64,000 bases of DNA from QHXM01 sp032160165 (GTDB taxonomy: Bacteria; Acidobacteriota; Blastocatellia; Pyrinomonadales; Pyrinomonadaceae), in NCBI GenBank assembly GCA_032160165.1, contig JAVHWA010000112.1, forward strand, positions 33,304 to 97,303, read 5' to 3'. The position numbers and the translations under genes were made by a program. Below the pieces are notes generated by a model. It worked only from the letters and a program-made list of their open reading frames with translations, did no database searches and had not been told where the DNA came from. Positions 32,844-43,233 of the stretch are shown in pieces. Within the stretch, counting starts at the first letter, position 1, and each line of letters begins with the position of its first letter.

Positions 32844-34853
32844 ATGACTCTCGAACGCGAACATTCCGGCCAGGACGAGGGTCGAACCCATATCCCCAAG
32901 CCTGAGACGATTGCGAACCTCAATCCGCCCTCACAGAAAAATTACGAACAGCTGCCGATGGTCGGCTGGTACGATCCGCGCCAGTTAATACGCACGGGCG
33001 TGCAGGTCGCTATCTCGACGATTTTCGGGCGACACTCAGATCGTCGGCTGGTGGAGGCATTGGCCTCGGGCCCCAAGGAAATCTACGATTATTCGTTTCA
33101 GTATGATGACGACGGGAGCGAGCAATGTGAGATCGATAAATCGCGCCTTCGCGACGAAATCTGGATTGACTACACAGCCGACCTGGGAGAGGGTTGGAAT
33201 TCTACTTACGCTGTCGCCTACTATTTATCCGAAGCCTCTCGTGAACTTCAATTCACGGACGCGAGGGACGGCAAGCAACACAAAGCAGAGGTAGAACGAG
33301 GAGACATCCTGGTCTTCGGTGGCGACGAGGTTTATCCCGCTGCTGATCGCCTCGAATATGAGCGGCGCCTGGTCCACCCTTACGATACTGCATTTCGCTT
33401 GCGAAAGCGCGAAACTCATCCACACCTGTTCGCCATACCCGGCAATCATGATTGGTACGACAGTCTGATTTCCTTCTCCCGGCTGTTCTGCACAAAGCGC
33501 TGGTTCAGCGGTTGGCGCACGCGCCAGAGCCGAAGTTACTTTGCTTTGAAGCTTCCGCATGGATGGTGGCTCTTAGGCACCGATATTCAGCTAGACTCAG
33601 ATATAGATGCGCCGCAGGTCGAATACTTCAAAGGCGTCGCGGCGCAGATGAAAGAGACCGATCGCATCATTCTCTGTCATGCGGAACCGCATTGGATCCT
33701 GGCGAAGATGTATGAGCGGCTGGATTCGAACTACTCGGAAAGCAATTTGGCGTTCGTTGAGCGGATGCTCGACAAGAAGGTGGCCGTCTTTATCGCCGGC
33801 GATCAACATTACTATCGGCGCCACGAGGCGTCCGACTCGTCATCGACTCAGAAGATCACCGTAGGCGGTGGCGGCGCATTCCTGCATCCGACGCACTCGG
33901 GGCTTTTCGGCGTCGACCTATCAAAGCTCGAGGAGAAGAGCTCAGGCAGGATCTTTGAACAGAAGGCAGCATTCCCGCCGGAGAAGGTTTCGCGAAGACT
34001 CTGTTGGCGCAACCTGATCTTTCCATACTTACCGGGGAATGGAAGCTGGACGTTTGGTTTTCTTACTGCCGGGCTCTATTTCCTGACAACGCTGGCTGTG
34101 CTCACCGATTTCAGGCGCATCGAAGCGAACGCAACCGGCTTTCGCGCAGTAGCAGGTCTTAAGAACATCATCGGCACAACGCTTCATACAGTACTCAACA
34201 GTCCGTCTACGCTCTTCTGGGTGCTGTTTACGATCCTGGGGTTTGTTCTTTTCACTGACACACACTCGAAACTGTATCGTTGGGTGATGGGCTCGCTACA
34301 CGGGTTCGCGCATATCATATCCGCTTTCGCTGTGGCGTTGGGATCGATATATTTGGTCATCAGTATGGCTTCGGCCACTTCACGATGGAACAATCCGCCG
34401 CTCAAAGTGGGATCGCTCCGTCTACGATGGGTATATTCCTTCTCCCAGGGCGATCACCTTTTCAATCTCGATTTGAGGATCGCGCTGGTTGTGGTTTTGA
34501 TTCTAATTGGAGGGTACATCATCGGCTCGTTTATTCAGGGATTGTACCTGCTCGTCTCCTTGAACGTCTTTGGCCGCCATTACAACGAAGCTTTCTCGAC
34601 TATCGCAGTGGAAGACTGGAAGAGTTTTCTCAAGATCAAAATCGATCCGGCGGGGGATCTGACTATCTATCCGATTGGGATCCGCACGGTGCCGCGAAAA
34701 TGGAAACCGAATCCCGGAGAGTCGGACGCCGGCCTCGTGCCCGACAATGAAAGCGATCCAGCGGCAACACTTCCCGCACTGATCGAGCCGCCCATAGTTC
34801 TCAAACGGACGACCGCAACCCCGACCGGGGTGGTGGATTCCAAGCGGCTCTGA
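32844..34853 (+). CDS. metallophosphoesterase with C-terminal membrane domain
   Basis: 669 aa. Calcineurin-like motifs in order: GGDEVYP (Asp161), GNHDW (200-204), CHAEPHW (His279) and GDQHYY (Asp320, His322), where the usual GHxH is GDQH. About four membrane spans follow (roughly 402-420, 456-471, 488-508, 547-570), then a hydrophilic Pro-rich tail. The enzyme domain with its C-terminal membrane anchor probably acts at the inner membrane. No Shine-Dalgarno precedes ATG 32844; TATATT at 32824-32829 would give a leader of only a few bases. Confidence 0.85.
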   Translation: MTLEREHSGQDEGRTHIPKPETIANLNPPSQKNYEQLPMVGWYDPRQLIRTGVQVAISTIFGRHSDRRLVEALASGPKEIYDYSFQYDDDGSEQCEIDKSRLRDEIWIDYTADLGEGWNSTYAVAYYLSEASRELQFTDARDGKQHKAEVERGDILVFGGDEVYPAADRLEYERRLVHPYDTAFRLRKRETHPHLFAIPGNHDWYDSLISFSRLFCTKRWFSGWRTRQSRSYFALKLPHGWWLLGTDIQLDSDIDAPQVEYFKGVAAQMKETDRIILCHAEPHWILAKMYERLDSNYSESNLAFVERMLDKKVAVFIAGDQHYYRRHEASDSSSTQKITVGGGGAFLHPTHSGLFGVDLSKLEEKSSGRIFEQKAAFPPEKVSRRLCWRNLIFPYLPGNGSWTFGFLTAGLYFLTTLAVLTDFRRIEANATGFRAVAGLKNIIGTTLHTVLNSPSTLFWVLFTILGFVLFTDTHSKLYRWVMGSLHGFAHIISAFAVALGSIYLVISMASATSRWNNPPLKVGSLRLRWVYSFSQGDHLFNLDLRIALVVVLILIGGYIIGSFIQGLYLLVSLNVFGRHYNEAFSTIAVEDWKSFLKIKIDPAGDLTIYPIGIRTVPRKWKPNPGESDAGLVPDNESDPAATLPALIEPPIVLKRTTATPTGVVDSKRL

Positions 34854-34865
34854 AAAAGCGTAGCA

Positions 34866-35738
34866 ATGAACTTCTCAATTAGACCTGCTGCTGAAAACGA
34901 CCTGGCTGAAGCGGTCGAGCTTTTTCTAACGACTGTTGCCGACCTGCGGGATCGCCTGAACCTGAAGTGGCCGTTGCCGCCCAGCGAGTACGTAAGGAAG
35001 GTCTACGGTCATATACATCGCAGCGGAATCTTTTATGTTGCCGAGATTGATGGAAAGCTGGGCTCGATCTGCCACGCGGTAGTCCGCGATCAACTCTGGT
35101 TTCTCTCCGGTTTCTGGACGCTGCCTCACCTGCAGGGCCGCAAGATTGGTCTTCCGCTCTTGAAACGCGTTTGGGACGAGGGCGTTAAAGCAGGCGCGAA
35201 TATCTTCTTCACATGGTCATCGACTGACCTGCAGGCCATGGCCATTTATATGAAATTCGGGATGATGCCCGGCTATCAAACGCTTACCTTTGCAGGCTCG
35301 CCAAATCGGCCGCTGGTCAAACCCAATGGTTACGAGAGTGAGATGCTAGATCCAATCAGCGCCATGCAGATCGATCACAAGATTAGAGCGACGCGGCGAG
35401 AGCTCGATCATGAGTTCTGGCGTTCGGAGATGAAGGCGGAAGGCCGACAGGTGTCACGTGCGGGTCGGGTCGTCGGCTACTATTATCTAGACGGTGGAAC
35501 TATCGGACCCGCCGCCTGGCTCGAAGTAGAAGATGCCGAACCGGTGATGGAATTGGCGTGTAGCGACGCCAGAGAGCGAACGGAACAGCTCCGGTTGATT
35601 GCTCCCGGCCCAAATCATGCGGCCATTCGGTTCGCGTTGAAGTCCGGGCTGAAGCTTGGCGCGTATTCGCACCTGCTAACGACAGAGCCGTTCGGCGAGA
35701 TGGACAAGTATTTGGCGTCCGGTCCTTCGCTGTTCTGA
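34866..35738 (+). CDS. GNAT family N-acetyltransferase
   Basis: 290 aa. The N-terminal 150 residues are a GNAT domain: FSIRPAAENDLAEAVELF, GSICHAVVRDQLWFLSGFWT, acetyl-CoA loop LQGRKIGLPLLKRV, then FTWSSTDLQAMAIYMKFGM. The remainder is a second, more divergent GNAT-like half ending LKSGLKLGAYSHLL, so a tandem fold is likely. Twelve bases after the phosphoesterase gene, so possibly cotranscribed. Acceptor substrate unknown. Confidence 0.85.
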   Translation: MNFSIRPAAENDLAEAVELFLTTVADLRDRLNLKWPLPPSEYVRKVYGHIHRSGIFYVAEIDGKLGSICHAVVRDQLWFLSGFWTLPHLQGRKIGLPLLKRVWDEGVKAGANIFFTWSSTDLQAMAIYMKFGMMPGYQTLTFAGSPNRPLVKPNGYESEMLDPISAMQIDHKIRATRRELDHEFWRSEMKAEGRQVSRAGRVVGYYYLDGGTIGPAAWLEVEDAEPVMELACSDARERTEQLRLIAPGPNHAAIRFALKSGLKLGAYSHLLTTEPFGEMDKYLASGPSLF

Positions 35739-35782
35739 ATACGCAAAGTGAAACGAAGGACCATTGGTGTTTCGAGGAGAAA

Positions 35783-36694
35783 ATGAGAAAGCTACGTTAT
35801 CAAATAGTTGATGTTTTTACTGACAGGGCTTTTGGAGGAAATCCGCTTGCAGTCTTCACCAATGGTCGCGGAATTTCAGCGGAGTTAATGCAGTCGATCG
35901 CGAAGGAGCTGAATCTCTCTGAGTCGACATTTGTGTTACCGCCTGAGGACCCGGCAAACGATTTTCGCGTCCGCATCTTTACACCCGGAAAGGAACTGCC
36001 GATGGCGGGGCACCCGACCGTGGGCACGGCTTTCATTCTGGCTCGCGAACATATGATCACGGCCGGAGGTGAAGCAACCACGATCAAGCTGGAAGAAGGC
36101 GTGGGTACGATTCCGGTTACACTCGAATTCAAAAACGGCGTCTCTGATCTTATCTGGATGCAGCAGCCAAATCCGACATTTGGCGCGCGATTTGACGACC
36201 TGCGACCGATCGCGGAAATGCTCTCGCTTCCGCTTGATGCCATCGAGACCAGATGGCCGGTGGAAATAGTCTCGTGCGGAGTTCCCTTCCTATACGTCCC
36301 GGTGAAAGACTTGAAGGCCGCGCGCGCGATCCGATTCAGGCTGGATGTCGCTGAACGGATCCTCAAGGACTTCGGCATCTCTGAAGTTTTTGTATTCACC
36401 ACTGAAACAGAGCTCGCCGGGTCCAGCGTTCACTCGCGGCTGTTTGCGCCGGCTCTTGGCATTCAGGAAGATCCTGCCACCGGGTCGGCGAGCGGTCCAT
36501 TGGGCTGTTACCTCGTCCGCCATAAAGTTTTTTCTCAAGCCGAGAGATGGAAATTCATTAGCGAGCAAGGTATTGAAATGGGGCGTCCCAGCATCATACG
36601 AATCGTCATCAAGGAAAGCGCGGGAGAGATAAACAGCGTCAAGATCGGCGGCCAGTGCCATTTCATGGGTGAGGGTTATTTGGAAGTTGCCTAG
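35783..36694 (+). CDS. PhzF family isomerase
   Basis: 303 aa. Two-lobed PhzF/DapF-like fold: IVDVFTDRAFGGNPLAVF at the N-terminus, catalytic Glu47 in LSESTFV, FTPGKELPMAGHPTVGTA, and the second-lobe motif EDPATGSASGPLGCYL. Complete family length. Members isomerise small acids in secondary metabolism, but most have no known substrate; no phenazine genes are nearby. GAGGAGAAA precedes ATG 35783. Confidence 0.93.
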   Translation: MRKLRYQIVDVFTDRAFGGNPLAVFTNGRGISAELMQSIAKELNLSESTFVLPPEDPANDFRVRIFTPGKELPMAGHPTVGTAFILAREHMITAGGEATTIKLEEGVGTIPVTLEFKNGVSDLIWMQQPNPTFGARFDDLRPIAEMLSLPLDAIETRWPVEIVSCGVPFLYVPVKDLKAARAIRFRLDVAERILKDFGISEVFVFTTETELAGSSVHSRLFAPALGIQEDPATGSASGPLGCYLVRHKVFSQAERWKFISEQGIEMGRPSIIRIVIKESAGEINSVKIGGQCHFMGEGYLEVA

Positions 36695-36713
36695 ACAAGT
36701 TGTCGCCCCTCGT

Positions 36714-36929
36714 CTTACGCCGAAGGCGTTGGCGAATTCGAGCCCAGGGTGAATCCCTGCGTCATAAAGCTGGGACCGAAGTTTCCAACACTGAAAGTGT
36801 TCAGGTTGCTGCGCTCGACTTAGGTCTGGATATTCAGCTTCGCGAACCCTTTCAGGGTTCTAACGGTGTAGGCGAGGCAGTCCCAAGGCGTTGCCCTGGG
36901 CTCCAATTCGCCAACGCCTTCGGCGTAAG
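36714..36929. repeat. 216-bp element with 36-bp terminal inverted repeats
   Basis: 36714-36749 and 36894-36929 are inverted repeats differing at one position. Inside are further palindromes (ACACTGAAAGTGT, GAACCCTTTCAGGGTTC). No ORF. Non-coding and MITE-like or a large palindromic repeat; it fills most of the 432-base gap before the macroglobulin gene, and the rest shows no feature. Confidence 0.78.
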
Positions 36930-37126
36930 CGAGCCAATCTTTGATTCGAGATCGGATGTCAATGGCACGAGCGTTTAGAACCAAACCCAAACCGTCATAG
37001 CCGCGCAAGTTGAACTTAACACCTCGTTCTATCCGTGCTGGAGCATGTGTTCGAACCAGCGCATTGCGAATCCTGAATCTCCCTACCGATTCGATATTCT
37101 GAGTCTTGAGTGAGAGAGCCACAAAC

Positions 37127-40100
37127 ATGAAGCACATTAAACTAATCGTCAGCCTGTCGCTGATCCTTCTCGTCTTTCTCGGCGGTATCCCCCAAGTCGC
37201 ATCGCAAAGAGCTTTCGCCTCCGGCTCGAGCGAAAGCGACGATTCCGATGAATCGACCGACGGCGCGGCGCAGAACGGTCTGCAGTTTCGATTGAGTGAA
37301 GGCACGGAACAGCCCGAGAAGCAGGCCGGCAACAAAACCGTTTCCACCTCGAAACTGTCCGAGAGCGAAATCCAAAATGTGTTCAAGCGACTGCCGCCGG
37401 TCAAGGCCGAACCCACCGACGAGCAGGATTTCGCGCTGCGCGAACGTTCGCTCCCTCCGCCGCGCACCGGAAAGACGATCAACGTTTCATTCCCTTCGTC
37501 TGAGCCTGCACCGACACCTGCGACAACTGCCGGGCCTGTGGAAATCCTGCGCGTCTCGCCCGAAGGCGAAGTTCCAATCGCGCCCCAGTTGAGCATTACA
37601 TTTTCTCAACCGATGGTGGCGGTAACTTCGAACGACGATTTGGCGTCGCAGGATGTGCCGGTCAAACTCACGCCCCAGCCTCCGGGCAAATGGCGTTGGG
37701 TGGGAACTAAAACTTTGCTCTTTGTTCCGGATGGCCGTTTCCCGATGGCGACTCAGTACTCCGCCGCTGTTGTGCCGGGAACGAAGTCCGCCAACGGAGG
37801 CGAGGTCCTGGCAAACAAGACGTGGAGCTTTGCGACTCCCGCGCCGACCGTCAAATCTTCGTATCCCTATTCCGGTACGCCCATCGCCCGCGATTCGTTA
37901 ATGTTCGCGGAATTCGACCAACGCCTCGACCCTGCTGCCGTGCTGAACAGCATCAAGGTCACTTCGGGCACAACTCAGTTAAGAACACGGCTCGCCACAA
38001 AAGAAGAGATCGAAGCCGACAAGTATGTTGGACCGCTTGCCAAAGCCGCAGAGAAGGGTCGTTGGCTCGCCTTTCGCGCGATCACAGAAACAGGCGAAAC
38101 CAGAGATGCGCTTCCGGCCGACTCGGCAATCACCGTCCAGATTGGTCCGGGAACTCCCTCCGCTGAAGGCCCCCGCACCACAACCGCTCCACAGACGCTT
38201 TCGTTCCGAACCTATGGAGTGTTCCAGGTCACCGAGCACAGGTGCGGCTGGCAAAAGGTCTGCACACCCTTTGATCAGTGGATGATCACTTTCAGCAATC
38301 CGGTAGATGCCGCTGCTTTCGATGTCTCGCAGCTTCGTGTAGAGCCCGCGGTGCAAAGCATCAAGACACAGATCTACGGCAACGTCATTTACATCTCCGC
38401 GACTAAACGCGGAAGGATGACCTACAAGGTCACGCTCGACCATTCGATCAAAGACATCTTTGGTCAAACGCTGGGCAAAGACACCAGCCTGACTTTCAAT
38501 GTGGGACCCGCGCCTGCTTCACTTGTCTCGAACGGCAAAGCATTTGTCGCGTTAGACCCATCCGCTCCACGCTCGTTTTCGGTTTTCAGCGTCAATTATC
38601 CCACTCTCAAAGTTCGCCTCTACTCGGTCGGTCCGGACGATTGGGAGAGGTTCGTGCGCTACATGCGTTTCGTTTATGACTACTACGAAGACAAGGTCCT
38701 CAAACAAACCGTGCCTCCGGGACGGCTGGTCTATTCAAAGAGCGTGCCTGTCAAGAATAGCCCGGATGAAATGGTGGAAACGCGACTCGATCTGACACCC
38801 GCCCTTACAGAAGGGCTAGGCCACGTCGTAATCATCGTAGAGGCCGGTGCAGGTTCGAAGAAACGCGAGCGACAGTCAGTCGAAGCTTGGGTCCAATCTA
38901 CGAACATCGGTCTCTCAGCATTTGTGGACAACGCGGAACTGCTGGGGTGGGCCACGTCACTGAAAGACGGCAAGCCCCTCAGCGACGTTCAAATGACGAT
39001 CCAGCCAAGTGGAGTCACCGGGACTACAGGTATCTATGGACTGGCGCAACTGGCAATGAGTGCAAGCAGTGCGGGTAACATCTCGAGCCTGCTGGTGGCG
39101 CGCTCTGGAAAAGACGTCGCCATCCTGCCTGAACACGACGAATGGTGGAGCAGCGGCTCGACCTGGTACAAGCGAGAAGCTGCCGATTCTCTTCGCTGGT
39201 ATGTCTTCGACGATCGCAAGATGTATCGGCCGGGCGAAGAGGTACATCTCAAAGGCTGGATTCGCAAGGTCGGTGGCAGCAAATTAGGCGACGTAGACCT
39301 TCCCGGGCCGGGCGTGGGACGCACGGTCACATACTCGCTCAAGGATTCCCAGGGAAATCAGATCGCGAAAGGCACGGCGCCCATCAATGCGCTGGGTGGC
39401 TTCGATACGAAGTTCAAGCTGCCGGCGACAATAAATCTGGGCTATGCATACGTGGAGTTGAGTGCGCCTGAGGCCACGATAGCGGGCGGATCGACACAAC
39501 ACAATATACAGATCCAGGAATTTCGGCGCCCCGAGTTTGAAGTCAACGCCCAGGCATCCGAAGGCCCCTACTTTGTTAAAGGTCATGCTGAGACTTCGGT
39601 TACGGCGTCTTACTACGCGGGCGGTGGTCTGCCCAACGCCGAAGTTAACTGGCGAGTGACATCGACGCCGACAAATTTCACTCCGCCTAACCGCGGAGAC
39701 TTCACGTTCGGTGAATGGATTCCCTGGTGGAGGGCATGGAACGGCGAGACCCAGAGTCACACTGAGACATTCAAAGGAACCACCGATGCCGCTGGTAAGC
39801 ATCGCCTTCGAATTGACTTTGACTCGGTCAAGCCGGCGCGCGCGTCGAATGTGAATGCACAGGCGAGCGTTACCGACGTGAACCGGCAGCAGTGGAGTAC
39901 CTCGACCAACCTGCTTGTCCATCCCGCCGATCTTTATGTCGGTCTTCGCAGCGACCGCACCTTCGTCCAGCAGGGTGAGCCGCTGGTCGTGCAGTCGATC
40001 GTGACGGACCTTGACGGAAAGGCCGTCGGCAGGCGCGCTATAAAGATGCGCTCGGTTCTGCTCGACTGGGTTTATGAAAAGGGTAGCTGGAAGCAAAAGG

Positions 40101-43100
40101 AATCGAATCCGCAGGACTGCAGCATCCAGTCCGCCACTGACGCAGTGAAGTGCACTTTCACGACGAAGGAAGGCGGCATGTATCGCGTCACCGCGCAGAT
40201 CATGGATGACCGCGAGCGCCCCAATCAGTCTGCGCTGACGCTATGGGTCGCCGGTGGCAAGACGCCGCCAAAGCGCGATGTCGAGCAGGAGACGCTCGAT
40301 ATGATTCCGGACCGCAAAGACTATAAAGCCGGAGATACGGCGCAGATTCTTGTTCAGTCGCCCTTCTTCCCCGCCGAAGGTGTGATGACGCTTCGCCGCT
40401 CGGGAATTCTGAAGAGCGAACACTTCAAGATGGATGGGCCGTCTTACACTCTCAAGGTCCCGATTGAAGACGCCTACACGCCAAATCTTGAAGTGCAGGT
40501 CGACCTTGTAGGTTCGGCGGCGAGGACGGACGACGCAGGCAAGGTGGACGAGAAGTTGCCGAAACGTCCTGCCTTTGCCAAAGGACAGTTGAACCTTTCG
40601 ATTCCGCCTCTCACTCGGAAGCTAATGGTGACTGCAACGCCTCGCGATGCGGCGCTCGAGCCGGGCTCGCAGACAGTCGTCAATGTTGAGGTGAAGGATG
40701 CGTTCGGAAAGCCCGTAGCGGGAAGCGAGATCGCGCTGGTGGTGGTCGACGAAGCCATCCTCTCACTGACCGGGTATCGGATCGAGGACCCGCTCAACAC
40801 CTTCTACTCGCAACGCTCGGGCGATACTGCGGATTACCATCTTCGCGCAAATGTCCTTCTGGGAAACCCTGGAGACGTAGCCGCGCAGGCTGAACAGTTT
40901 TCAAATCAGCCCAGCGGTCGGGGTATGGCCGCGGGCGTTATGGCTGAAACGACCATCGTTACACGAAAATCCGTTGGCGGCATGAGGCCTCCGCCCAGTC
41001 CGACGCCCGCTAAGCGGGAAGCCGCCAATAATTTCTTGCTCGACGGCGTAGAAAGTGAAGAGGCCAGGACTCAGGCCATTCGGCTACGCGAGAACTTCAA
41101 CGCCCTAGCATTGTTCGCTCCATCAGTACCGACTGACGCCAATGGTCGTGCTCAGGTTTCGCTCAAGGTGCCCGATAGCCTGACGCGCTATCGAGTGATG
41201 GCCGTCTCGGTGGCTGACGGTAAGCAGTTCGGATCAGGGGAATCGTCGATCACCGCGCGAATGCCTCTGATGGCACGTCCGTCTGCTCCGCGATTTCTGA
41301 ACTTCGGCGATAAGTTTGAATTGCCTGTCGTCGTGCAGAATCAGACAAACTCGCCTATGCGAGTCGACGTCGCAGTGCGCGCAACCAACGCGGAAATGAC
41401 AGACGGCGCCGGGCGTCGCGTCACCGTGCCGGCGAATGATCGAGTGGAAGTGCGATTACCCGCATCCACAAGTCGCGCAGGTACCGCACGGTTCCAGGTG
41501 GGAATCGTTTCTGGCCGATGGGCGGATGCGGCGGAGATTAGTCTGCCGGTATGGACCCCCGCCACGACGGAGGCTTTCGCTACTTACGGGGAGATCGACG
41601 ACTCGACCCCGATCGTCCAACCCGTCAAAGCGCCAACGAATGTCTTAAAGCAATTCGGTGGTTTGGAGATCACTACATCGTCGACGCAGCTTCAGGCGCT
41701 GACCGATGCAATGGTCTACCTGATGGCGTATCCATACGAATGTTCAGAGCAGTTGTCTTCGCGCATTCTCGGGGTGGCCGCGCTGAAGGATGTGTTGACG
41801 GCGTTCAAGGCCAAGGATCTGCCAAGCCCGGAAGAAATGTTGAAAGCCGTCTCGCGGGATATTGAACGCTTGAAGGGCAGGCAACAGGATGACGGCGGCT
41901 TTGGCTTCTGGAGGAGAGACGACAACGTGTATCCGTACGTCACCATACACGTCGCTCACGCGCTTCAAAGGGCCAAGGAGAAAGGCTTCCTTGTACCGCC
42001 CGACATGCTGGAGAAGTCCAAACGCTATCTTCGTGAGATCGAGCGACATATTCCGGGATACTATGGTCCGGATGCTCGCCGAGCGCTGGTTTCGTATGCG
42101 CTTTACGTACGCAACCGAATGGGAGATCGCGATACGGCGAAAGCGCGAAAGCTGATCGCCGAAGCAGGACTCGAGAAACTTTCGCTCGAATCCGTCGGAT
42201 GGCTGCTCACAGTCTTATCCGGTGATCCGGCTTCGCAGACGGAAGTCGCGGCGATAAGACGTCATCTCAACAACCGAGCGACGGAGACAGCGGCCACGGC
42301 CCACTTCGCCAGCTCGTACAGTGACGGGGACTATCTGCTGTTCAACTCCAACCGGCGTGCGGATGGCATCATCCTCGAAGCGCTGATTGGTGACCAGCCA
42401 GGCAACGATCTGATTCCGAAGATCGTTCGTGGCTTGCTGGCGCAACGCCGTCAGGGTCGATGGGAGAATACGCAGGAGAACGTCTTTATCCTGTTGGCGC
42501 TCGATCGATACTTCAATACCTACGAGAAGGTGACGCCTGATTTCGTTGCTAAGGTCTGGCTTGGCGACCAGTTTGCCGGCCAACAGCAGTTCAGGGGACG
42601 ATCAACGGATCGCCAACAGGTCAATGTACCGATGCGATACCTTGCGGAAAAAGACGGGGCGCAAAACTTAATCATGAGCAAGGAGGGCGCTGGACGTCTC
42701 TACTATCGCATCGGCATGCAGTATGCGCCCACGAATCTGAGCCTTAAGTCGGCCGACTATGGCTTTGCCGTCGAGCGAAAGTACGAAGCGGTCGACGATC
42801 CGGCTGACGTTCGCCGCGATGCGGACGGTACGTGGCACATCAAGGCGGGCGCCACCGTGCGTGTTCGTCTGACGATGGCGGCCCCTGCTCGCAGGTACAT
42901 GGTCGCACTGGTTGACCCGTTGCCCGCTGGTCTTGAGGCGATGAACCCCGCGCTTGCCGTGACGGGAGCTGTGGCGGCAGACACGAATGATGAAACCAAA
43001 AACCGGGGCTGGTGGTGGTGGCGCACATGGTTCGAACATCAGAACCTGCGCGACGAACGAGCGGAAGCATTCACTTCGCTGCTTTGGGAAGGCGTTTACA

Positions 43101-43225
43101 ACTACTCGTATGTAGCGCGCGCCACAACGCTGGGCAACTTTGTGGTTCCTCCTACGAAGGCAGAAGAGATGTATCACCCGGAGACCTTCGGACGGAGCGC
43201 TTCGGACAAGGTCGTTGTAGAGTGA
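37127..43225 (+). CDS. bacterial alpha-2-macroglobulin family protein
   Basis: 2032 aa; large compared with E. coli YfhM (about 1650). Start ATG 37127 gives a signal peptide without a lipobox (MKHIKLIVSLSLILLVFLGG). An acidic Ser/Asp-rich linker follows (GSSESDDSDES), then macroglobulin beta-sandwich domains, the MG region DRKMYRPGEEVHLKGWIRK, a bait-like region before residue 1330, and the thioester CSEQ at Cys1539 in YPYECSEQLSSR. After it come the helical TED (GGFGFWRRDDNVYPYVTIHV) and a C-terminal receptor-like domain. It should trap foreign proteases covalently in the periplasm. The usual partner penicillin-binding protein 1C gene is not adjacent. Confidence 0.94.
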   Translation: MKHIKLIVSLSLILLVFLGGIPQVASQRAFASGSSESDDSDESTDGAAQNGLQFRLSEGTEQPEKQAGNKTVSTSKLSESEIQNVFKRLPPVKAEPTDEQDFALRERSLPPPRTGKTINVSFPSSEPAPTPATTAGPVEILRVSPEGEVPIAPQLSITFSQPMVAVTSNDDLASQDVPVKLTPQPPGKWRWVGTKTLLFVPDGRFPMATQYSAAVVPGTKSANGGEVLANKTWSFATPAPTVKSSYPYSGTPIARDSLMFAEFDQRLDPAAVLNSIKVTSGTTQLRTRLATKEEIEADKYVGPLAKAAEKGRWLAFRAITETGETRDALPADSAITVQIGPGTPSAEGPRTTTAPQTLSFRTYGVFQVTEHRCGWQKVCTPFDQWMITFSNPVDAAAFDVSQLRVEPAVQSIKTQIYGNVIYISATKRGRMTYKVTLDHSIKDIFGQTLGKDTSLTFNVGPAPASLVSNGKAFVALDPSAPRSFSVFSVNYPTLKVRLYSVGPDDWERFVRYMRFVYDYYEDKVLKQTVPPGRLVYSKSVPVKNSPDEMVETRLDLTPALTEGLGHVVIIVEAGAGSKKRERQSVEAWVQSTNIGLSAFVDNAELLGWATSLKDGKPLSDVQMTIQPSGVTGTTGIYGLAQLAMSASSAGNISSLLVARSGKDVAILPEHDEWWSSGSTWYKREAADSLRWYVFDDRKMYRPGEEVHLKGWIRKVGGSKLGDVDLPGPGVGRTVTYSLKDSQGNQIAKGTAPINALGGFDTKFKLPATINLGYAYVELSAPEATIAGGSTQHNIQIQEFRRPEFEVNAQASEGPYFVKGHAETSVTASYYAGGGLPNAEVNWRVTSTPTNFTPPNRGDFTFGEWIPWWRAWNGETQSHTETFKGTTDAAGKHRLRIDFDSVKPARASNVNAQASVTDVNRQQWSTSTNLLVHPADLYVGLRSDRTFVQQGEPLVVQSIVTDLDGKAVGRRAIKMRSVLLDWVYEKGSWKQKESNPQDCSIQSATDAVKCTFTTKEGGMYRVTAQIMDDRERPNQSALTLWVAGGKTPPKRDVEQETLDMIPDRKDYKAGDTAQILVQSPFFPAEGVMTLRRSGILKSEHFKMDGPSYTLKVPIEDAYTPNLEVQVDLVGSAARTDDAGKVDEKLPKRPAFAKGQLNLSIPPLTRKLMVTATPRDAALEPGSQTVVNVEVKDAFGKPVAGSEIALVVVDEAILSLTGYRIEDPLNTFYSQRSGDTADYHLRANVLLGNPGDVAAQAEQFSNQPSGRGMAAGVMAETTIVTRKSVGGMRPPPSPTPAKREAANNFLLDGVESEEARTQAIRLRENFNALALFAPSVPTDANGRAQVSLKVPDSLTRYRVMAVSVADGKQFGSGESSITARMPLMARPSAPRFLNFGDKFELPVVVQNQTNSPMRVDVAVRATNAEMTDGAGRRVTVPANDRVEVRLPASTSRAGTARFQVGIVSGRWADAAEISLPVWTPATTEAFATYGEIDDSTPIVQPVKAPTNVLKQFGGLEITTSSTQLQALTDAMVYLMAYPYECSEQLSSRILGVAALKDVLTAFKAKDLPSPEEMLKAVSRDIERLKGRQQDDGGFGFWRRDDNVYPYVTIHVAHALQRAKEKGFLVPPDMLEKSKRYLREIERHIPGYYGPDARRALVSYALYVRNRMGDRDTAKARKLIAEAGLEKLSLESVGWLLTVLSGDPASQTEVAAIRRHLNNRATETAATAHFASSYSDGDYLLFNSNRRADGIILEALIGDQPGNDLIPKIVRGLLAQRRQGRWENTQENVFILLALDRYFNTYEKVTPDFVAKVWLGDQFAGQQQFRGRSTDRQQVNVPMRYLAEKDGAQNLIMSKEGAGRLYYRIGMQYAPTNLSLKSADYGFAVERKYEAVDDPADVRRDADGTWHIKAGATVRVRLTMAAPARRYMVALVDPLPAGLEAMNPALAVTGAVAADTNDETKNRGWWWWRTWFEHQNLRDERAEAFTSLLWEGVYNYSYVARATTLGNFVVPPTKAEEMYHPETFGRSASDKVVVE

Positions 43226-43233
43226 GGTGATTT

